From Pseudomonas sp. GOM6 (GTDB taxonomy: Bacteria; Pseudomonadota; Gammaproteobacteria; Pseudomonadales; Pseudomonadaceae): a stretch of DNA of 64,000 nucleotides. The notes beneath the pieces are model-generated. The model saw only the letters and a list, made by a program, of their open reading frames with translations, was not told the DNA's origin and ran no database searches. Each line of letters starts with the position of its first letter. Positions within the stretch are counted from its first letter, which is position 1. Below are positions 48,032 to 56,834 of the stretch, piece after piece. Location of the stretch: the NCBI RefSeq assembly GCF_029537485.1, contig NZ_JARPUS010000001.1, positions 124,001 to 188,000 on the forward strand, read 5' to 3'. The position numbers were made by a program, and so were the translations under genes.

Positions 48032-48499
48032 TCAGAGCGGCTTGGCCACCATCAGCCAGAAGATGGCGATGAAGGCGATAAAGGCCGGCCAGCCCAGGAC
48101 GAACCAGATACGCATATAGAGGTGGGCGCGTGGCGGCAGCTCCGTGCCGTCGCGCAGCGCCTTGGCCGCCATATTGCGCACCAGGATCTGCAGCCACAGC
48201 ACCGGCAGCCAGCACAGCCCGGCGAAGACGAACAGCCCGACGCTCCACAGCAGCCACAGCTGATTCAGCGGCCAGCCAGCGACCTTGGCCAGGGCCAGCC
48301 CGCTGAGGGGTTGGAACACGGCGGTGGTGGCGATGAACAGCCAGTCGGCCGTGACTAGGTGGCGGAAGGTTGTGGCGATTACCTGCAGGTTACCGCTGCG
48401 CCAGGCGCGCAGGGCGTAGTAGGCCGAGCCCAGGCCGAAGCCGAACAGCAGGGTGGCGGAGAGGATGTGCAGGGTCTTGAGCAGCAGGTACAGGCTCAT
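48032..48499 (-). CDS. DUF2269 family membrane protein
   Basis: The 155-residue protein has four hydrophobic helices beginning LLLKTLHILSATLLFGFGLG. The His/Ser-Thr pattern is typical of DUF2269 inner-membrane proteins of unknown function. ATG at 48499 lies 31 bases after the neighbouring small membrane gene, with which it forms a pair. There are no catalytic motifs. Confidence 0.75.
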   Translation of the reverse strand: MSLYLLLKTLHILSATLLFGFGLGSAYYALRAWRSGNLQVIATTFRHLVTADWLFIATTAVFQPLSGLALAKVAGWPLNQLWLLWSVGLFVFAGLCWLPVLWLQILVRNMAAKALRDGTELPPRAHLYMRIWFVLGWPAFIAFIAIFWLMVAKPL

Positions 48500-48530
48500 G
48501 GCTGCTGCTCGCGAAACGGGGAAAACATCA

Positions 48531-48974
48531 TCAGGCCGGCTTGGCCCCCATCAGCGCGAAGATCGCCAGCAGCAGCACGAACATCAGCCCGGCGTAGGCC
48601 AGCACGAAGCGCAGCAGTTTTACCGGCACATCGCCGGCGGCGACAGCTTGCTGCCAGGCACCCAGGCGGTGGTGCAGGAGCAGGCCGAACAGCATCAGCA
48701 GGCCAAACAGCTTGGCGCTGAACAGCAACCAGCTGGCGCCCAGCGACAGGCCGACGGTATGCACCAGCCACCAGCCGCTGACCGGCAGGCTCAGGGTCAG
48801 CAGGCCGATGGCCGGCATGCTGTACAGGCGGGTGATGCGCAGCTTGCGACTGAGCACGGCAGCATCGCCCGAGCGATGTGCTTTCCACAGCATAAAGGCG
48901 TGGGCGATGAAACCCGCCAGGATCAGCACGGCGGGAATCAGGTGGGCGTACTTCAGCAGTTGGTAATGTTCCAT
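48531..48974 (-). CDS. Small four-helix inner-membrane protein
   Basis: The 147-residue protein starts MEHYQLLKYAHLIPAVLILAGFIAH and has four predicted membrane helices and a helix-spanning His near the N-terminus, so it resembles the neighbouring DUF2269 protein (similar YxxLKxxHxxxA start). The pair may be an ancient duplication. ATG at 48974 has AGGA 8 nt upstream; GTG at 48977 is also in frame. It lies just downstream of ilvA (11-base gap), so it is probably cotranscribed with it. The function is unknown. Confidence 0.7.
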   Translation of the reverse strand: MEHYQLLKYAHLIPAVLILAGFIAHAFMLWKAHRSGDAAVLSRKLRITRLYSMPAIGLLTLSLPVSGWWLVHTVGLSLGASWLLFSAKLFGLLMLFGLLLHHRLGAWQQAVAAGDVPVKLLRFVLAYAGLMFVLLLAIFALMGAKPA

Positions 48975-48985
48975 CACTGCATTCC

Positions 48986-50500
48986 TTATCCGAGGAACAG
49001 TTTGTAGGCGGGATTGTCGCTCTCGTCCCAGTAGGGGTAGCCGATGGCGTCGAAGGCCGCGGGAATCTGCCCGCGTTCGTCCGCCGGCACCTGCAGCGCA
49101 GCCAGCACGCGGCCGTCGGCGGCGCCGTGGTTGCGGTAGTGGAACATGGTGATGTTCCAGCGCCCACCCAGGCGGTTGAGGAAGTTGAACAGCGCGCCCG
49201 GTCGCTCGGGGAACTCGAAGCGGAACACCACTTCATCGGCCACCGCCGCGGAGTGGCCACCCACGGTGTGACGGATATGCAGCTTGGCCAGTTCGTTGTC
49301 GGTCAGGTCGAGCACCGGGAAACCCTGTTCGCGCAGGCTTTCAACCAGTGCGGCGCGCGGGTCGTTTTCCGGGTGGGTCTGCACGCCGACGAAGATGTGT
49401 GCTTCGCGGTCGGTGTGGTAGCGGTAGTTGAACTCGGTGATCTGGCGCTTGCCGATGGCCTCGCAGAAGGCCTTGAAACTGCCCGGGCGCTCGGGGATGG
49501 TCACGGCGATGATCGCCTCGCGCTTCTCGCCCAGTTCGGCGCGTTCGGCCACATGGCGCAGGCGGTCGAAGTTGACGTTGGCGCCGGAGTCGATGCCGAC
49601 CAGTACCTGGCCCTGAACGCCTTCGCGCTCCACGTATTTCTTGATGCCGGCCACGGACAATGCGCCGGCTGGCTCGGTGATCGAGCGGGTGTCGTCGTAG
49701 ATGTCCTTGATCGCCGCGCAGATCTCGTCGGTGCTGACGGTGATCACCTCGTCGACATGGTCCTTGCAGATATCGAAGGTGTGCTGGCCGATCTGCGCCA
49801 CGGCCACGCCGTCGGCGAACAGGCCTACGGTGGGCAGCACCACGCGCTCGCCGGCGGCCATGGCGGCCTGCAGACAGTTGGAGTCTTCCGGTTCGACGCC
49901 GATGACCTTGATCTCCGGGCGCAGGTACTTCACGTAGGCGGCGATGCCGGCGATCAGGCCGCCGCCTCCGACCGGCACGAAGATGGCGTCCAGCTGGCCC
50001 GGCTGCTGGCGCAGGATTTCCATGGCCGCGGTGCCCTGCCCGGCGATCACCAGCGGGTCGTCATAGGGGTGGATGTAGGTGTAGCCCTTCTCTTCCACCA
50101 GCTTCAACGAGTGCGCCAGCGCCTCGGGGAAGGCGTCGCCGTGCAGCACCACCTTGCCGCCGCGCGACCGTACGCCCTGCACCTTGAGTTCCGGGGTGGT
50201 ACGCGGCATGACGATGGTCGCCTTCACGCCCAGGTGCTTGGCGGCCAGGGCCAGGCCCTGGGCGTGGTTGCCGGCCGAGGCGGTGACCACGCCGCGCTCC
50301 AGCTCTTCGGCAGTGAGCTGGGCCAGCTTGTTGTAGGCGCCGCGAATCTTGAACGAGTACACCGGCTGCAGATCCTCGCGCTTGAGCAGAATCTGGTTGC
50401 CCAGGCGCTCGGTGAGCTGGCGGGCAGGTTGCAGCGGGGTTTCCACCGCGACGTCGTAGACGCGCGAGGTCAGGGTCTTCTTGACGTACTGTTCGAGCAT
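48986..50500 (-). CDS. ilvA: Biosynthetic threonine ammonia-lyase
   Basis: The 504-residue PLP enzyme has the Schiff-base lysine in YSFKIRGAYNKL (about residue 51), the glycine-rich PLP loop VGGGGLIAG, and two C-terminal ACT-like regulatory domains (IIAVTIPERPGSF and FEFPERPGALF). It makes 2-oxobutanoate for isoleucine synthesis and is expected to be feedback-inhibited by isoleucine. It is divergent from rpiA (138 bases). Confidence 0.96.
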   Translation of the reverse strand: MLEQYVKKTLTSRVYDVAVETPLQPARQLTERLGNQILLKREDLQPVYSFKIRGAYNKLAQLTAEELERGVVTASAGNHAQGLALAAKHLGVKATIVMPRTTPELKVQGVRSRGGKVVLHGDAFPEALAHSLKLVEEKGYTYIHPYDDPLVIAGQGTAAMEILRQQPGQLDAIFVPVGGGGLIAGIAAYVKYLRPEIKVIGVEPEDSNCLQAAMAAGERVVLPTVGLFADGVAVAQIGQHTFDICKDHVDEVITVSTDEICAAIKDIYDDTRSITEPAGALSVAGIKKYVEREGVQGQVLVGIDSGANVNFDRLRHVAERAELGEKREAIIAVTIPERPGSFKAFCEAIGKRQITEFNYRYHTDREAHIFVGVQTHPENDPRAALVESLREQGFPVLDLTDNELAKLHIRHTVGGHSAAVADEVVFRFEFPERPGALFNFLNRLGGRWNITMFHYRNHGAADGRVLAALQVPADERGQIPAAFDAIGYPYWDESDNPAYKLFLG

Positions 50501-50638
50501 TCGGGCGATCTTTGCAGGTAAGGCGGGACGGGCCAGTCTACCCCAGCGATTCGCCGTGCGACCACAGAGAATGCGGGGTTTTTGCCCGCCGTGCGGCTAT
50601 AATTCGCGGCTCCGTTTCCTCCCAGGCGCAGAACCGCA

Positions 50639-51310
50639 ATGACCCAGGATCAGCTCAAGCAGGCCGTGGCCCAGGCCGCCGTCGACCATATCCTTCCCTT
50701 TCTCGACAGCAAGAGCGTGATCGGCGTCGGCACCGGCTCCACCGCCAATTGCTTCATCGACGCCCTGGCTCAGCACAAGATGGCTTTCGATGGCGCCGTG
50801 GCCAGCTCGGAAGCCACCGCCGCGCGCCTCAAGGGCCATGGCATCCCGGTGTATGACCTCAACGCCGTGGACGGCCTGGAGTTCTACATCGACGGCGCCG
50901 ACGAGAGTGACGAGCACCTCAACCTGATCAAGGGCGGCGGCGCCGCGCTGACCCGCGAGAAGATCGTCGCGGCGGTGGCCAAGACCTTTATCTGCATCGC
51001 CGACGGCAGCAAGCTGGTGCCGGTACTCGGCGCCTTCCCGCTGCCGGTGGAAGTGATTCCCATGGCCCGTAGCCACGTGGCCCGCCAGTTGGTGAAGCTG
51101 GGCGGCGACCCGGTCTATCGCGAGGGCGTGGTCACCGACAACGGCAACATCATCCTCGACGTGCACAACATGAGCATCGTTGATCCGGTGAAGCTGGAGG
51201 CGGATATCAACGCCATCGTCGGTGTGGTCACCAACGGCCTGTTCGCCGCGCGCCCGGCCGACCTGCTGCTGCTCGGCACCGCCGAGGGCGTGAAGACGCT
51301 GAAGGTCTGA
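50639..51310 (+). CDS. rpiA: Ribose-5-phosphate isomerase A
   Basis: The 223-residue enzyme has [13 protein letters not shown] (phosphate loop), DGADESD and [11 protein letters not shown] (catalytic Glu/Asp and Lys). It interconverts ribose-5-phosphate and ribulose-5-phosphate in the pentose phosphate pathway. It is divergent from ilvA and followed by a terminator. Confidence 0.97.
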   Translation: MTQDQLKQAVAQAAVDHILPFLDSKSVIGVGTGSTANCFIDALAQHKMAFDGAVASSEATAARLKGHGIPVYDLNAVDGLEFYIDGADESDEHLNLIKGGGAALTREKIVAAVAKTFICIADGSKLVPVLGAFPLPVEVIPMARSHVARQLVKLGGDPVYREGVVTDNGNIILDVHNMSIVDPVKLEADINAIVGVVTNGLFAARPADLLLLGTAEGVKTLKV

Positions 51311-51327
51311 TCGCCCCGAGCAAAAGG

Positions 51328-51351
51328 AACCCGGCCTCGGCCGGGTTTTTT
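51328..51351 (+). terminator. Terminator of rpiA
   Basis: AACCCGGC-CTCG-GCCGGGTT followed by TTTT. Confidence 0.88.
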
Positions 51352-51368
51352 GTGCCTGCAAGCATTCT

Positions 51369-51437
51369 GTAGGAGGGGCCTTGGCCGCGACCGGGAGAGC
51401 TTCGTGTGGCGTGGGTCGCGGCCAAGGCCCCTCCTAC
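51369..51437. repeat. REP-like inverted pair downstream of rpiA
   Basis: A 24-bp arm (51369-51392, beginning GTAGGAGGGGCC) is perfectly inverted at 51414-51437 around a 21-nt loop. The GTAGGAGGGG outer ends match REP/REPIN-type elements common in Pseudomonas. It marks the left edge of the guanidino cluster. Confidence 0.85.
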
Positions 51438-51475
51438 GGGTGGTGTTGCCTGGAGTTATCGCGGCGTTTGGCTGG

Positions 51476-52201
51476 TCAGGGATGCTCGACGAACCAGCGG
51501 TCGATCAGCTCACGCAGGCGCTCGCCGGAGAAGCTGGCGAAGTGGCCGCCGTGCACCCTGCGTACCGGCAGGCGGCGCAGGCGTTCGAGGCTGGCGGCGT
51601 AGTCGGCCAGGTTGGAGTGGTAGGCGTCTTCGATCAGCGGGCCGTCATAGACGATGTCGCCGCTGAACAGGGTCTGCGTGGCGGCTTCCCACAGGCTGAT
51701 GCCGCCAGGTGAATGGCCGGGGGTGTGCAGCACCTGCAGCACGCGGTCGCCGAGATCGAGCACATCGCCTTCCTCGATCAGGCGTGTGGCTGGTGCGGCC
51801 TTCACCCGGTATTCGGCGTAGCACAGCGGGCAGTCCGGATGCGCCTCGAACATCTCGTCGCCGACGAAGGCGGCGGCCAGGGTGTTGTCGCCGTTCGGCG
51901 CGGCGAGGATATCGGCCTCGGCCGGATGACACAGGCGTTCGGCGAATTCGTGGTGGCCGGCGATATGATCGAAGTGGGTGTGGCTGGCCACGGCTAGCAG
52001 CGGCTTGTCGGTCAGCCACGGCAGCTGTTCGCGCAGGCTGACCAGGCCGGAGCCGGAGTCGACCAGCACGTCGCGTTCGCGCCCGCTGATATGCCACAGG
52101 TTGCAGCGATAGAAGGGCCGTATGTAGGGCTCGTGGATCAGGCGCACGCCGTCTTCCAGACGCTGCACCTCGAACCAGCGGTCTTTACTGACGATCTTCA
52201 T
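51476..52201 (-). CDS. MBL-fold metallo-hydrolase
   Basis: The 241-residue hydrolase has SHTHFDHIAGH (metal motif), HTPGHSPGG, FSGDIVYDG and VHGGHFASF, the full set of di-zinc ligands. The C-terminal half of a much longer frame (to 53509) contains it; ATG at 52201 with AAGGAGC nearby defines the real start. It lies on the same strand as, and 62 bases downstream of, the NCS1 permease, at the end of the guanidino cluster. The substrate is unknown. Confidence 0.85.
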   Translation of the reverse strand: MKIVSKDRWFEVQRLEDGVRLIHEPYIRPFYRCNLWHISGRERDVLVDSGSGLVSLREQLPWLTDKPLLAVASHTHFDHIAGHHEFAERLCHPAEADILAAPNGDNTLAAAFVGDEMFEAHPDCPLCYAEYRVKAAPATRLIEEGDVLDLGDRVLQVLHTPGHSPGGISLWEAATQTLFSGDIVYDGPLIEDAYHSNLADYAASLERLRRLPVRRVHGGHFASFSGERLRELIDRWFVEHP

Positions 52202-52215
52202 GGCAGCTCCTTGCA

Positions 52216-52241
52216 CAGAGGCCGCCTTGTGGCGGCCTCTG
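52216..52241. other. Hairpin between the permease and MBL genes
   Basis: CAGAGGCCGCC-TTGT-GGCGGCCTCTG is a perfect 11-bp stem just past the permease stop and in front of the MBL start. It lacks a T-run. Confidence 0.6.
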
Positions 52242-52263
52242 TAGTCTCTACTGGGATGGGCGA

Positions 52264-53604
52264 TCAGGCCAGGCGCGCGCGCGGCACCAGTACCCAGCGG
52301 CGCAGCACGGTGTAGCTGGCGGCAGTGATGAGGAACACCGGCAGCGAGGCGCCCCAGGCCAGCGGCGAGACCCAGCCCCAGTAGTAGGCCAGCACCGCAC
52401 CCAGACCATAGGCGGCGAAGGCCGCCGGGTTGAAGCCAGCGACATAGCGGTAGCGACCGCCGTCCTCGCTGAGCAGGTCGTCGACCGCGTACTGGCCGCG
52501 CTGAATCAGGAAGAAGTCGGCGATCAGCACGGCGAAGGCCGGGATGAAGACGCTGCCGATCACCAGCAGGAAGCTCTGGAAGTTGTCGAGGATGCCGGGG
52601 ATCTGCGAGCCGGCCACCGACAGCACGCCGATCACCAGGGCCGGCTTCCAGAACGGGGTCTTTGGGCGCATGTTCAGGTACGACAGGCTGGCGCTGTACA
52701 CGCACATCACGTTGGTGGTCATCACCGAGAGGAACACCACGATGGCCGCCGGTAGGCCGAAGCCGAAGCCGGCCAGCAGCACCGCCGGGTCGTAGGTCTG
52801 CTCCATGCCGCCGAGCACCGAGAAGCCGGAGACGGTGGCGCCCAGGCCCATGGCCAGCAGGGTGGCGGCGACGTAGCCGACCCAGGTGCCGACCGCCGCG
52901 ACGCCCTGGCTGCGGCAGTTGCGGTTGTAGTCGGCGGCCAGCGGAATCCAGGAGAAGGCAGTGGCGATGACGATGTCGAAAGCGATGCCAGGGGTGATCT
53001 CGTTGCGCGGCTCCACCGGCATGCTCAGCAGGCTGGTGAACTCGAACTTCTGCCCCATCACGTAGAACACCGCGCCGGCGAGCAGCAGCATGCCGATGGC
53101 GGCCCAGCGCTCGACGCGCTCGATGCCCAGGTGGCCGCGCAGGGCGATCAGCAGCACCAGGGTTTCGCAGAGGATGGTGAACAGCGGCAGGTTGCTGTAG
53201 CCGGTGACGTGTTCCACCGCATAGTTGAGGCTCATGCCCGCCAGCAGCGCCTGGATCCAGCTCCAGGCCAGCAGGGTCAGCAGGTTGACCAGCGAGGGCA
53301 GTTTGGCGCCGTGCACGCCGTAGCTGCCGCGGGCCAGGACCATGGTGGTGAGGCCGGTGCGCTGGCCCATCAGGCCGACCAAGACCAGCGGCAGGATGCC
53401 GATGGCCGAGCCGCACAACACGATCAGCATGGCCTGCAGGAACGGCAGGTCCGGCACCAGCAGCATGCCGGTGAGGATGGTGGTGACCACTACGTTGGCA
53501 CCCAGCCACAGGGCGGTGGTGCCACCGAGGCCGAGGCTGCGGTGGCTGGCGTCGGTGGCGGCGAGGCCATCCTGGCCAAAGTGTTGGGTCAGTTTGTCGA
53601 GCAT
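52264..53604 (-). CDS. NCS1 / CodB-like purine-cytosine permease family transporter
   Basis: The 446-residue protein has about twelve membrane helices. The family pattern LARGSYGVHGAKLPSLVNLLT and the later RGQYAVDDL-type loop support NCS1 (cytosine, allantoin, hydantoin and related substrates). Here it probably imports a guanidino or ureido compound, given its neighbours; the similar PAO1 gbu region also carries a transporter. ATG at 53604 has GGGGAG upstream. Confidence 0.85.
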   Translation of the reverse strand: MLDKLTQHFGQDGLAATDASHRSLGLGGTTALWLGANVVVTTILTGMLLVPDLPFLQAMLIVLCGSAIGILPLVLVGLMGQRTGLTTMVLARGSYGVHGAKLPSLVNLLTLLAWSWIQALLAGMSLNYAVEHVTGYSNLPLFTILCETLVLLIALRGHLGIERVERWAAIGMLLLAGAVFYVMGQKFEFTSLLSMPVEPRNEITPGIAFDIVIATAFSWIPLAADYNRNCRSQGVAAVGTWVGYVAATLLAMGLGATVSGFSVLGGMEQTYDPAVLLAGFGFGLPAAIVVFLSVMTTNVMCVYSASLSYLNMRPKTPFWKPALVIGVLSVAGSQIPGILDNFQSFLLVIGSVFIPAFAVLIADFFLIQRGQYAVDDLLSEDGGRYRYVAGFNPAAFAAYGLGAVLAYYWGWVSPLAWGASLPVFLITAASYTVLRRWVLVPRARLA

Positions 53605-53701
53605 GCTGTGACTCCCCGTTTGGTTATTGGTATGGATCGGCAGTCAGTGAGGTGGTGCTTGTTGTTATGCCCCGGCCCGCACGAAGGCGAGCCGGTGGGT
53701 A

Positions 53702-55303
53702 TTACGGGTGGAACGGCGCCTGCTCAAGCACCTCGATGACCAGGGGGCGATCATGCGGTGCGCTGGTCAGCAGCTCGGCCAGGTGCGCATGGTCACGCGC
53801 ACGTTCGGCGACGCAGCCATAGCCACGGGCGATGGCGATCAGGTCCGGGGTGTAGATGTCCACGCCAATCGGGGTGATGTCGCGGCGCTCCATGTAGCGC
53901 TTGATCTCGCCGTAGCCGCTGTTGTTCCACAGCAATATGACGATGCCGACGCCGGCTTCCACTGCGCTGGCCAGCTCTGGCAGGGTGAACTGGATGCCGC
54001 CGTCGCCGATCAGGCACACCACCGGGCGCGCCGGTTCGGCCAGCTTGGCACCGATGGCCGCCGGCAGGCCGTAACCGAGGGTGCCGTAGCCGGTGGACGA
54101 GTTGAACCAGCGCCGCGCGCCATCCAGTTCGACCAGGTGGTTGCCGCTGTACACGGTCTGCGTCGAGTCGCCGACGAAGCGGGCCTCCGGCAAGGTCTGC
54201 AGGACGGTATCGAACAGTGCGCGGTAGTGCGTCCAGCCGCTGAAGCCTTCGGCCAGCTGCGCCTGCACGGCGCCGGTGCGTTGTGCGCCAGGGCTGTCCG
54301 GGTTGGCGCTGCGCGCCGGCAGCAGCTCCAGCAGACCGCGCATGGCGCTACGCGCATCGCTGTGAATGGCGATGCTCGGCGCATGGTTGCGCATCAGCTG
54401 CTGCGGGTCGATGTCGATGCGGATCAGTTCGCCGCCGAGCTTGAAGTTGCCGTCGAACACCACGTCGTAGTCGGTTTCGCCCAGCTCGGTGCCGATCGCC
54501 AGCACCACGTCGGCGTCCAGCGCCAGTTCGCGCACCGGCACCAGCGACTGGTTGCTGCCCAGCAGCAGTGGGTGGCCGGGCGGCAGCAGGCCCTTGGCGT
54601 TGATGGTCAGCGCGGTCGGTGCGTCCAGCGCGGCGGCCAGGGCACGGGCTTCGGCCTGTGCCTCGACGCAACCGCCACCGAGCAATAGCAATGGCTTCTC
54701 GGCCCTGGCCAGCTTGGCTGCCGCTTCATGCAGTGGCGAGCGGGCCGGCGCCGGGCGCGCCAGCTGCACGCGCGGCTGCACCTGCATATGCCCCGCCGGG
54801 GCGGTGATGATGTCCAGCGGCAGCTCGATATGCACCGGACGCGGGCGCTCACTGTCGAACACGGCGAAGGCGCGGGCCAGCACCGCCGGCAGCTCCTCGA
54901 CGCTCATCAGGGTGTGGCTGAAGGCGCTGACGCCGGCGACCATGGCGCGCTGGTCCGGCAGCTCGTGCAGGTAGCCCTTGCCCAGGCCCAGACGGTTGCG
55001 CTCGTTGACGCTGGAGATCACCAGCATGGGGATCGAATCGGCGTAGGACTGGCCCATGGCGGTGAGGATATTGGTCATGCCCGGGCCGGTGATGATGAAG
55101 CACACGCCCGGCTTGCCGCTGGCGCGCGCGTAGCCGTCGGCCATAAAGCCGGCACCCTGTTCATGGCGCGGGGTGATGTGACGGATGCTGCTGCCCGGCA
55201 GACCGCGATAGAGCTCGACGGTGTGCACGCCGGGGATGCCGAACACGGTGTCGACGCCCCAGGCTTCCAGTTGTTTGACGAGGAATTCGCCGCAGGTGGT
55301 CAT
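53702..55303 (-). CDS. Thiamine-diphosphate decarboxylase (acetolactate synthase-like)
   Basis: The 533-residue enzyme has the catalytic Glu in PRHEQGAGFMADGYAR and the ThDP motif GDGGIQFTLPEL...LLWNNSGYGE (GDG to NN). It resembles 2-ketoarginine decarboxylase (AruI-type) and the PA1417-type enzyme next to gbuA. A role in turning 5-guanidino-2-oxopentanoate into 4-guanidinobutanal would feed the guanidinobutyrase below. ATG at 55303 has AGGA 9 nt upstream. Other 2-oxo acids remain possible. Confidence 0.82.
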   Translation of the reverse strand: MTTCGEFLVKQLEAWGVDTVFGIPGVHTVELYRGLPGSSIRHITPRHEQGAGFMADGYARASGKPGVCFIITGPGMTNILTAMGQSYADSIPMLVISSVNERNRLGLGKGYLHELPDQRAMVAGVSAFSHTLMSVEELPAVLARAFAVFDSERPRPVHIELPLDIITAPAGHMQVQPRVQLARPAPARSPLHEAAAKLARAEKPLLLLGGGCVEAQAEARALAAALDAPTALTINAKGLLPPGHPLLLGSNQSLVPVRELALDADVVLAIGTELGETDYDVVFDGNFKLGGELIRIDIDPQQLMRNHAPSIAIHSDARSAMRGLLELLPARSANPDSPGAQRTGAVQAQLAEGFSGWTHYRALFDTVLQTLPEARFVGDSTQTVYSGNHLVELDGARRWFNSSTGYGTLGYGLPAAIGAKLAEPARPVVCLIGDGGIQFTLPELASAVEAGVGIVILLWNNSGYGEIKRYMERRDITPIGVDIYTPDLIAIARGYGCVAERARDHAHLAELLTSAPHDRPLVIEVLEQAPFHP

Positions 55304-55328
55304 GCTGAAATCCTGTAGTGAACGCCAA

Positions 55329-55355
55329 GGCCCCTCTCCCGTGGGGAGAGGGGCC
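55329..55355. repeat. CCCTCTCCC-type inverted repeat
   Basis: GGCCCCTCTCCC-GTG-GGGAGAGGGGCC, 12-bp arms, between the YjiH and decarboxylase genes. The same core recurs at 61975 and 62052, so it is a dispersed element. Confidence 0.75.
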
Positions 55356-55366
55356 GGCGGTATGCC

Positions 55367-56761
55367 TTAACCGACGATCCAGTGCGCCATCAGCGCGATG
55401 ATCGGCAGGGTGATCAGGGTACGGATGATGAAGATGACGAACAGTTCGAGAATGTTCAGCGGCAGCTTGGCCTTGATGATCAGCACGCCGACCTCGGACA
55501 TGTAGATCAGCTGGGTCAGCGACACACAGGCCACCACGAAGCGGGTCAGCTCGCTCTCGATACCCTTGCCCAGCACGGCGGGCAGGAACATGTCGGCGAA
55601 GCCCACCAGGATGGCCGGTGCGGCCTTGGCGGCTTCCGGCAGCTGCAGCGCTTCGAGCAGCGGCACGATCGGGTAGGACAGCCAGTTGAAGATCGGGGTG
55701 AACTCGGCGATGGCCAGCGACAGGGTGCCGATGGCCATCACCAGCGGCAACAGGCCAAGCCAGATGTCGACCACGTTGTGTACGCCGATGCGCACCATCT
55801 GCAGCGGCGAGGGATTGGCGTTGGCGCGGGTCACGGCCTGGCTCAGGCCCCAGCGCAGCAGCGAGGTGCCGGCCGGCACGTCTTCGCTGATCTGCTTGCC
55901 GACGCCGGGCATGTAGTCGTCCTTCTTCCACGACAGCGGCGGGATGCGCGGGGTGATGATGGCGGCGGCCAGGCCGGCGACTACCACGGTCAGGTAGAAG
56001 GGCACGAACAGGTGGTCGAGCTTCATGAAGCTGGTGATCAGCAGGCTGAAGGCGATCGAGGCGATGGAGAAGTTGGTGGCGATCACCGCCGCCTCACGCG
56101 CGCTGTAGAAGCCTTTCTGGTACTGCTGGGCGGTGATCAGCACGCCGACGGTGCCCGAGCCGAGCCAGGAAGCGATGGCGTCGATGGCCGAGCGGCCCGG
56201 CAGGCCGAACACCTTGCGGAATGCGTTGCGCACCAGGGTGCCGATGAACTCCATCAGGCCGTAGTCGGTCAGCAGCGGCAGCACCAGGCCGGCGACCAGG
56301 AAGAAGGTGATCAGCACCGGCGCCAGGTCTTTCAGCACCACGCCGCCGGTGTTGGCGTTCCAGATCCACTCCGGGCCGAACTGCCAGAAGGTCATGGCGG
56401 CGAACAGCGCGCCGAGCACGCGCAGGCCGAGCCAGAGAGGATGCAGCACGAACAACTCGCGCAGCGCCGGGCGCTCGCTGATCCAGCGCGGCTTGAACAG
56501 GCTGCCGAACAGGCCGCAGACGGCGGAGAACAGCAACAGGCCGGTGGCGATGGCCGGCAACTGGGCGGCCAGCGACGCCTTGAGCGCATCGGCCATCACG
56601 CCGAGGCCGATGGTGACCTTGTCTTCGTAGACGATGGGGGTGAGGAACAGCAGTACGCCGAGCAGCGAGGGGATCAGGAAGATCAGCAGCTGGCGCAGGT
56701 TGAAGCGGGTTGCACGGGGCGGCTGGTCATCCAGCAGCGGCATGGATTCTTCGTGGTTCAT
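55367..56761 (-). CDS. YjiH family membrane protein (nucleoside-recognition/Gate domain)
   Basis: The 464-residue protein has ten or eleven membrane helices in two Gate-type halves (SLLGVLLFLTPIVYEDKVTIG; SAIDAIASWLGSGTVG). YjiH-family genes commonly sit with guanidino or arginine-derived catabolic genes in Pseudomonas. It lies between the decarboxylase and the ureohydrolase, all on the minus strand, and probably moves a pathway compound. ATG at 56761 has a weak site. Confidence 0.8.
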   Translation of the reverse strand: MNHEESMPLLDDQPPRATRFNLRQLLIFLIPSLLGVLLFLTPIVYEDKVTIGLGVMADALKASLAAQLPAIATGLLLFSAVCGLFGSLFKPRWISERPALRELFVLHPLWLGLRVLGALFAAMTFWQFGPEWIWNANTGGVVLKDLAPVLITFFLVAGLVLPLLTDYGLMEFIGTLVRNAFRKVFGLPGRSAIDAIASWLGSGTVGVLITAQQYQKGFYSAREAAVIATNFSIASIAFSLLITSFMKLDHLFVPFYLTVVVAGLAAAIITPRIPPLSWKKDDYMPGVGKQISEDVPAGTSLLRWGLSQAVTRANANPSPLQMVRIGVHNVVDIWLGLLPLVMAIGTLSLAIAEFTPIFNWLSYPIVPLLEALQLPEAAKAAPAILVGFADMFLPAVLGKGIESELTRFVVACVSLTQLIYMSEVGVLIIKAKLPLNILELFVIFIIRTLITLPIIALMAHWIVG

Positions 56762-56834
56762 CTTGGCACCCTATTTATTGTTGTAGTGCCCGGGCGCCTG
56801 GACGCCCGGATCGGATAAAAGGCCGGGGCGGCGC

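Noticed and set aside
51476..53509. 677-codon frame covering the MBL gene and most of the permease
   Set aside because: The upstream part is antisense-frame noise over the permease gene; the MBL motifs start only after ATG at 52201.
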